Assembly: GCA_003132865.1 (NCBI GenBank)
Contig: PKYZ01000243.1
Location: forward strand, 1-11,814
Direction: 5' to 3'
DNA: 11,814 nucleotides
Origin: Bryobacterales bacterium
GTDB lineage: Bacteria > Acidobacteriota > Terriglobia > Bryobacterales > Bryobacteraceae
Every line of letters starts with the position of its first letter. Within the stretch, counting starts at the first letter, position 1. The translations under genes were made by a program, and so were the position numbers. Below the pieces are notes generated by a model. The model did not search any database. It saw nothing but the letters and a program-made list of their open reading frames with translations, and was not told the DNA's origin. This document shows positions 7,273 through 11,814 of the stretch, piece after piece.

Positions 7273-8610
7273 ATGAAATACCTCATCACGATGCTGCTGG
7301 CCGCGGCATCCTTAACCTACGCCCAAGCGCCCGGCCCCATCGCGCTTCGCGGCGCCCGCGTCGTCACCGTCAGTGGTCCCGTGCTGGAAAAGGGCACTGT
7401 GCTGCTGCGCAATGGCCTCATCGAGGCCGTCGGCGAAAACGTCGATTTACCGAAAGACGCCTGGATCATCGATGCCCAGGGCGTCACCGTCTATCCGGGC
7501 CTGATCGATGCCCTGAGCACCGTAGGCTTGCCCGAGACTCCCGCACAGCCGGCCACCCCCCGCACGGAAGCGCCTGCCACGCCGAGATTCGGCGCTCAGG
7601 AGCCTGCCATGCCGGTCGAGCAAGGTCCGGAGTTCCGCCCGTTCACGACCACCTGGGTGCGCGCGGCCGATCTTCTGAATCCGGCCGACCGGCGCATCGA
7701 GGAGACCCGCAGCGCCGGATTCAGTTCCGTGGTCACATTCCCGTCGAGCGGTATCTTTGCGGGTGAAGGCGCGTTTCTCAACCTCTCCGGCGAAAAGCAA
7801 GGCCGCATGGTGGTCGCTTCGCCGGCCGGACAGTACGTCACCCTGAGTTCGCACGGCTTCGGCACATACCCCGGCTCGCTGATGGGGGTGATCGCCTATA
7901 TTCGGCAGGTATCCTTCGATGCGGATCACTACAAGCTCGAGATGCAGGCCTACGCCAGCCATCCCGCCGGCCAAAAACGCCCGAATTACGATCGCGCCGT
8001 GGAAGGCTTGCTCGAATCGCCGCGCCTGCTGCTGCCCGCCGACAACGCCAAGCAACTCGACCGTATGATACGCTTCGCGGCGGAGCTGAAGCGCCCGGCC
8101 GTGTTGTACGGCGGCCACGAGGCGTATAAGATTGCGGACCGCGTGGCGAAATCCGGCGTTCCCCTACTCGTCAACCTGAAGTGGCCCGAGAAGCCCAAAG
8201 ACGCCGACCCGGACCAGGAGGAAAGCTTCCGCACGCTGGAATTGCGCAATCGCGCGCCCTCCACCCCGGCCGCTCTCGAAAAGGCGGGCGCGCGCTTCGC
8301 ATTCTACTCCGGCGGTACGGCTGCCAAAGACGTGCGGAAAGCGCTGAAACGCGCGGTTGACGCGGGCCTGACCGAAGCCGCCGCCGTGCGCGCACTGACC
8401 CTCAGCGCCGCTGAAATCTATGGCATGGCCGACCGGGTGGGGTCCATCGAGCCAGGTAAGATCGCCAATCTACTGGTGGTGAAAGGCAACTTGTTCGACG
8501 AGAAAGCCAAGATCCAATTCGTGTTCATCGATGGCGTGAAGTACGAGCCAGTACCAGAGACGCCTCCGGCGGACCGAGAAGGGCGCGCCGCGCCGGGAGG
8601 TGTCGAATGA
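7273..8610 (+). CDS. Secreted amidohydrolase-fold protein lacking metal ligands (paralog 1)
   Basis: A 445-residue protein of the imidazolonepropionase-like amidohydrolase superfamily (COG1228 style). A signal peptide is visible at 1-18 (ITMLLAAASLTYAQ). The N-terminal beta sandwich (IALRGARVVTVSG, VLLRNGLIEAVGE) and the closing motif RVGSIEPGKIANLLVV (388-403) are typical. The strand after VYPGLID reads ALST, where active enzymes have an HxH pair. Against the next gene, the other ligands are replaced too: HAH by PAD (255-257), the QH histidine by Gly280, and the late Asp by Gly348. Metal-dependent hydrolysis is therefore unlikely. Residues 86-125 are a Pro/Ala/Glu-rich insert. The ATG at 7273 follows AAGGAG with only two bases between; the signal peptide supports this start. 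It overlaps the next gene by ATGA and so probably leads an operon. Confidence 0.87.
   Translation: MKYLITMLLAAASLTYAQAPGPIALRGARVVTVSGPVLEKGTVLLRNGLIEAVGENVDLPKDAWIIDAQGVTVYPGLIDALSTVGLPETPAQPATPRTEAPATPRFGAQEPAMPVEQGPEFRPFTTTWVRAADLLNPADRRIEETRSAGFSSVVTFPSSGIFAGEGAFLNLSGEKQGRMVVASPAGQYVTLSSHGFGTYPGSLMGVIAYIRQVSFDADHYKLEMQAYASHPAGQKRPNYDRAVEGLLESPRLLLPADNAKQLDRMIRFAAELKRPAVLYGGHEAYKIADRVAKSGVPLLVNLKWPEKPKDADPDQEESFRTLELRNRAPSTPAALEKAGARFAFYSGGTAAKDVRKALKRAVDAGLTEAAAVRALTLSAAEIYGMADRVGSIEPGKIANLLVVKGNLFDEKAKIQFVFIDGVKYEPVPETPPADREGRAAPGGVE
8595..8602 (+). promoter_or_regulatory. Ribosome-binding site of paralog 2, inside the end of paralog 1
   Basis: GGGAGGTG lies in the final Gly-Gly-Val codons of the upstream gene, with six bases between GGAGG and the ATG at 8607. 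With the ATGA stop/start overlap it points to translational coupling. The same arrangement recurs at 9969-9975. Confidence 0.75.
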
Positions 8611-9983
8611 ACCGCTTCGCTCTCTTCCTGCTGGCACTGCTTCAAGCAACGCCGCTGGCGGCCGGCCAGATCACCGTCATCCGCAACGCCACGGTCCTCA
8701 CCGTGACCAAGGGAACTTTCCAAGGCTCCATCCTGATTCGCGACGGTAAGATCGTGGAAGCCGGCGAAAAGGTGCTGGTCCCGGATGGCGCGCGCGTCAT
8801 CGACGCGGGCGGCCAATACGTGATGCCCGGCATCATCGACTGCCACTCGCACATCGCGGCCGACAGCATCAACGAAGGCGCGGTCGCCGTGTCGTCCATG
8901 GTGGGCATCGAGGACGTCATCAACCCGGACGACATCGATATCTATCGCGCGCTGGCCGGCGGCGTGACTACGGCCAATGTCCTGCATGGCAGCGCCAACC
9001 CCATCGGCGGTAAGTGCCAGGTGATGAAGATGCGCTGGGGCAAAGACGCCCAAGGGCTGATCTTCGAAGGCGCCATGCCTGGCATCAAGTTTGCCTTGGG
9101 CGAAAACGTGAAGCGCTCGGGATCGGCCGGTGGCGGCTTCGGAGCGACTCCCGGCCTGCGCTATCCGGCCACCCGCATGGGCGTGGAGGATGTCATTCGC
9201 GAGGCGTTTACCGAGGCGCGCGCTTACCAGAAGGAATGGCGCGATTACCAGGCCAAGCTTCGCCGTCAAGAGCAGGCCATCCCGCCGCGCCGCGACCTGA
9301 AACTGGAGCCCTTGGTGGAAGTGCTGGAAGGCAAGCGCTACGTGCATGCGCATTGTTACCGCGCCGATGAAATCCTGATGCTGCTGCGCGTGGCCGACGA
9401 CTTCGGATTCAAAATCCGCACGCTGCAGCACGTGCTGGAAGGCTATAAAGTGGCCAAAGAGATCGCGGCGCATGGCGCGGGAGCCTCCACCTTCAGCGAT
9501 TGGTGGGCTTACAAAGCCGAAGCTTTCGATGCCATCCCCTACAACGCCGCGATCATGGTGCGAAAAGGAGTGCTGGTTTCGCTGAATTCCGATTCCGCGG
9601 AGTTGATGCGGCACCTCAACACGGAAGCGGCCAAGGCCATGAAGTACGGCGGCCTCAACGAGACGGAGGCTCTCTCACTGGTTACCATCAATCCCGCCAA
9701 ACAACTGGGCATCGAAAGCCGCGTCGGTTCCATCGAGCCGGGCAAAGACGCCGATCTGGCGATTTTCGACAAGCATCCGCTTTCCAATTACGCCAAAGTC
9801 GAGAAGGTATTCATCGACGGCGAGCTGTATTTCGACCGCGAAAAGGATCTGGAAGAGCGTCCCGGCAAGGAGGCGCGCAAGAAAGTGTTGATCGACAAGC
9901 AGAAGGCGCAGGAGAAGAAGGAGCGCAAGAAACCCGAACCAACCGAAGACAAGAAGAGCGAAGAACCCGGAGGTGTCCAATGA
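8607..9983 (+). CDS. Secreted metal-dependent amidohydrolase, imidazolonepropionase-like (paralog 2)
   Basis: A 458-residue protein and the only one of the three paralogs with an intact active site. A signal peptide covers 1-20 (FALFLLALLQATPLAAG). After VMPGIID comes C-H80-S-H82, the classic HxH metal pair. Further candidate ligands are K161 (GIKFALGEN, a possible carboxylated lysine), H249 in VHAHC, H275 in LQHVLEGY, and D329 in SLNSDS. The fold closes with RVGSIEPGKDADLAIF. The family hydrolyses cyclic amides, amidines or dipeptides; the substrate here is not predictable. The last 50 residues are a Lys/Glu-rich, low-complexity tail not found in the other two copies, perhaps a binding arm. 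The start is fixed by the ATGA overlap with the preceding gene and GGGAGGTG upstream. It overlaps the next gene the same way. The export signal implies work in the periplasm or outside. Confidence 0.92.
   Translation: MNRFALFLLALLQATPLAAGQITVIRNATVLTVTKGTFQGSILIRDGKIVEAGEKVLVPDGARVIDAGGQYVMPGIIDCHSHIAADSINEGAVAVSSMVGIEDVINPDDIDIYRALAGGVTTANVLHGSANPIGGKCQVMKMRWGKDAQGLIFEGAMPGIKFALGENVKRSGSAGGGFGATPGLRYPATRMGVEDVIREAFTEARAYQKEWRDYQAKLRRQEQAIPPRRDLKLEPLVEVLEGKRYVHAHCYRADEILMLLRVADDFGFKIRTLQHVLEGYKVAKEIAAHGAGASTFSDWWAYKAEAFDAIPYNAAIMVRKGVLVSLNSDSAELMRHLNTEAAKAMKYGGLNETEALSLVTINPAKQLGIESRVGSIEPGKDADLAIFDKHPLSNYAKVEKVFIDGELYFDREKDLEERPGKEARKKVLIDKQKAQEKKERKKPEPTEDKKSEEPGGVQ
9969..9975 (+). promoter_or_regulatory. 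Ribosome-binding site of paralog 3, inside the end of paralog 2
   Basis: GGAGGTG is encoded within the terminal Gly-Gly-Val codons, again with six bases between GGAGG and the ATG at 9980. From GGAGG through the start codon, 15 of 16 bases match the junction at 8596-8611. Confidence 0.75.
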
Positions 9984-11266
9984 AAACCGGCGTGGCTATC
10001 TTGGCCCTCTTCCTCACTCTCGTCTCTCTGCGCGCCGCCGGCCCCGATACCATCCTGCTGCGCGGGGCGACCGTGCATCCGGTGTCCGGTCCGGATATTG
10101 CCGATGGCGCGGTGCTGGTGCGTGACGGTAAGATCGCCGAGGTCGGCGCGCGCATCGCCGTGCCCAAGGGCGCACACGTGATCGAGCTGAAGGGTCTGCA
10201 CATCTACCCTGGTATGATCGACTCGGCCACCGAGATCGGCCTGTCCGAGATCGGCGCCGTGCGGGAGATGAACGACATCTCCGACATCGGCCTGTTCAAG
10301 CCACAGTTGCGCGCCGCCACCGCCGTAAATCCGGCCAGCGAGCATATTCCGGTCACCCGCGCCAACGGCATCACCAGCGTAATTACAAGTCCCGGCGGCG
10401 GGATTATCGCGGGCCAAAGCGTCCTGATGCACCTCAGCGGCTGGACCATGGAGGACATGGCCGTGCGCGCGCCCGCCGCCATGCGCCTGGAATTTCCGCG
10501 CATCCAAACGCCTAATCGTTTTGGCGCTGCCGAGGCGCCCGGCCGGGCGTCGGCTTACGCGGACGCGAAGAAAAAATACGAGCAACAGTTACGCGAGTTG
10601 AACGACTTCATGGAGTCGGCGCGGCGCTACCGGCAAGCCAAAGCGGCCGCCGGTCCGGACTTCGAGACCGACCTGAAGCTGGAAGCCATGTTGCCGGTTT
10701 TGGACGGCAAGCTCCCCATGTTGATTCGCGCGGAGAACGAAAAGGCCATCAAGGAAGCCATCGCCTTTGCGGACAAACAGAAGGTGCACATGATCCTGGA
10801 GCGGGGCGCGGAAGCCTGGAAAGTGGCAGCCGAGCTGAAGGCGCATAACATCCCCGTGGTGCTGCCGCCCACATTGCGTTTGCCGGAAGAAGAGGACGAC
10901 CCGTACGACAAGCCGTTCAGCATCCCGGGCGAGTTATCGAAGGCGGGCGTCAAATTTGCTTTCGCGAGCTTCGGGCCGGGATCGGAAGATAATCCCCGCA
11001 ACCTGCCTTATGAAGCGGCGGCGGCGGTGGGTTTCGGCCTGCCTTACGACGAAGCTCTCAAGGCCGTCACGCTCTATGCGGCCCAAATCTGGGGTGTAGG
11101 CGACGAGCTCGGATCCATCGAAAAAGGCAAGTGGGCCGATCTGATTGTTACCGACGGAGACCCGCTGGAGTCGCGCACCCAGATCAAGCAGATGTTTATC
11201 AAGGGAGCGCCGGTGGATCTGGACAACAAGCACCACCGCCTCTACGAGAAGTATCTGGCGCGATAG
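9980..11266 (+). CDS. Secreted amidohydrolase-fold protein lacking metal ligands (paralog 3)
   Basis: A 428-residue paralog of the two preceding genes. A signal peptide is visible at 1-20 (VAILALFLTLVSLRAAG). Shared fold marks are TILLRGATVHPVSG, VLVRDGKIAEVG, IYPGMID and ELGSIEKGKWADLIV. The HxH site after PGMID reads SATE (82-85). The HAH segment aligns with RAE (250-252), the QH histidine with Arg275, and the late Asp region with SFGPG. All canonical metal ligands are thus missing, as in the first paralog, but with different substitutions. Residues 190-225 are a charged, probably helical segment (KKKYEQQLRELNDFMESARR) corresponding to a helix in paralog 2. The start comes from the ATGA overlap and a GGAGGTG site. 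It is the last gene of the operon and is followed by the four-hairpin element. Non-catalytic subunit or binding protein is the likely role. Confidence 0.88.
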   Translation: MKTGVAILALFLTLVSLRAAGPDTILLRGATVHPVSGPDIADGAVLVRDGKIAEVGARIAVPKGAHVIELKGLHIYPGMIDSATEIGLSEIGAVREMNDISDIGLFKPQLRAATAVNPASEHIPVTRANGITSVITSPGGGIIAGQSVLMHLSGWTMEDMAVRAPAAMRLEFPRIQTPNRFGAAEAPGRASAYADAKKKYEQQLRELNDFMESARRYRQAKAAAGPDFETDLKLEAMLPVLDGKLPMLIRAENEKAIKEAIAFADKQKVHMILERGAEAWKVAAELKAHNIPVVLPPTLRLPEEEDDPYDKPFSIPGELSKAGVKFAFASFGPGSEDNPRNLPYEAAAAVGFGLPYDEALKAVTLYAAQIWGVGDELGSIEKGKWADLIVTDGDPLESRTQIKQMFIKGAPVDLDNKHHRLYEKYLAR

Positions 11267-11293
11267 GAAATGCGAGTGTCCTGAGTTAGAGAT

Positions 11294-11380
11294 GTGGGCA
11301 GCCTTTCAGGCTGCGGTCCCGCTTTCCAGCGGGTCCAACCGGCCGGAAGGCCGGCTTGCGGGCAGGATTGCCCGCCCCAC
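11294..11380. repeat. Four-hairpin palindromic element between convergent genes
   Basis: Four perfect hairpins stand in a row: GCAGCC/GGCTGC (11298-11314, loop TTTCA), CCCGCT/AGCGGG (11318-11333, loop TTCC), CCGGCC/GGCCGG (11339-11354, loop GGAA), and GCGGGCA/TGCCCGC (11358-11375, loop GGAT). GTGG at 11294-11297 can pair with CCAC at 11377-11380, closing them into a cloverleaf-like whole. It fills most of the gap between the amidohydrolase operon and dtd. There are no T-runs, so it is not a standard terminator. A REP/BIME-type mobile palindrome or a structured RNA are the alternatives. Confidence 0.75.
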
Positions 11381-11388
11381 TCACGCGG

Positions 11389-11814
11389 TCATACCGGCGA
11401 GTCGCAGATAATAGTCACCGGACCGTCGTTCACCAGATGCACCTGCATCGACGCCTGAAAGACGCCGGTCTCCACCGGAACGGGGCTTTTGCGGGCCGTA
11501 TTCACAAAGTATTCGTAAAGCCGGGCGGCTTGCTGGGGGCTCGCCGCTAAGTCGAAACTTGGCCGGCGGCCCTTCCGGCAATCGCCGTATAACGTGAACT
11601 GCGATACTACCAGCAGGCTTCCCCCGGCCTCCGCGACGTTCAGGTTCATCTTGCCGTCGCTATCGGGAAAGATCCTGAGGTGTAGTACTTTCTCCACAAG
11701 GTACTCCGCGTCCCCCTCGGAATCTGCCTTGGCGATTCCCAGCAGCACTAGCAAGCCCGGTCCGATAGCGCCGGTTACTTGCCCGTCCACTTCGACGCGC
11801 GCCTGTTTGACGCG
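11389..11814 (-). CDS. dtd: D-aminoacyl-tRNA deacylase, 5' end cut by the window edge
   Basis: Dtd removes D-amino acids wrongly attached to tRNA (for example D-Tyr-tRNA) in the cytoplasm, and also clears some Gly-tRNA(Ala). The visible 141 residues begin [12 protein letters not shown] and continue [12 protein letters not shown], the family N-terminus, so only about six residues (typically MRAVVQ) lie beyond base 11814. Both signature motifs are present: SQFTLYGD, with the catalytic-site SQFTL segment and the following CRKGRRPSF, and NDGPVT, whose cross-subunit Gly-cisPro gives chiral discrimination in the homodimer. The GTG at 11790 is an internal Val codon, not the start. The gene converges on the amidohydrolase operon across the hairpin element. 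No frameshift or missing key residue is seen. Confidence 0.95.
   Translation of the reverse strand, partial: RVKQARVEVDGQVTGAIGPGLLVLLGIAKADSEGDAEYLVEKVLHLRIFPDSDGKMNLNVAEAGGSLLVVSQFTLYGDCRKGRRPSFDLAASPQQAARLYEYFVNTARKSPVPVETGVFQASMQVHLVNDGPVTIICDSPV

Noticed and set aside
8418..9614. Long minus-strand frame opposite the amidohydrolase genes
   Set aside because: It is antisense to conserved, ligand-bearing enzyme sequence. Its apparent length follows from high third-position GC.
11294..11380. tRNA gene, suggested by the cloverleaf-like fold
   Set aside because: There is no TTCGA-type T-loop, no anticodon arm of proper size and no acceptor stem of seven pairs. The arms are all simple palindromes.

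Overview
The window is GC-rich, gene-dense bacterial DNA. Its mix of genes is a secreted metzincin of the DUF5117/DUF4953 type, a set of secreted amidohydrolase paralogs, a secreted phage-tail-like protein, and intergenic hairpin clusters. This suggests an acidobacterium, perhaps of the Bryobacterales/Solibacter type. That placement is an inference from gene content and style; no rRNA or marker phylogeny is possible here.

Layout. Positions 129-2782 (+) hold a large exported zinc metalloprotease that is broken by a one-base shift near 719. Its leader carries two inverted repeats, one touching the start codon. Positions 3133-3933 (-) hold a small secreted protein made of two similar halves. Positions 5686-4282 (-) form a two-gene unit: a RidA/YjgF-family protein with a twin-arginine signal, then a class IV-like histone deacetylase family enzyme 28 bases downstream. 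Diverging from it at 5898-7196 (+) is a secreted protein with a phage tail-fibre-like module, whose start lies just behind a near-ideal intrinsic terminator. A heptamer repeat follows at 7211-7238. Positions 7273-11266 (+) carry three amidohydrolase-fold genes joined by ATGA overlaps. Positions 11294-11380 hold four hairpins in a row inside a short closing stem. Positions 11814-11389 (-) hold dtd, cut by the window edge.

How the genes work together. The clearest functional unit is the amidohydrolase trio. All three proteins have signal peptides, but only the middle one keeps the metal-binding histidines and aspartate. The first and third keep the fold signatures and have lost every canonical ligand I could align. 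Two catalytically silent paralogs flanking one intact enzyme in a translationally coupled unit suggest a mixed complex outside the cytoplasm, or substrate-binding roles for the altered subunits. The window has an exported-protein theme: six of the eight genes have visible Sec or Tat signals. The exceptions are the HDAC-like enzyme and dtd.

Most worth following up: the trio of one active and two degenerate amidohydrolases, the leader terminator before the tail-like protein, the four-hairpin element, and the hairpin over the protease ribosome-binding site.
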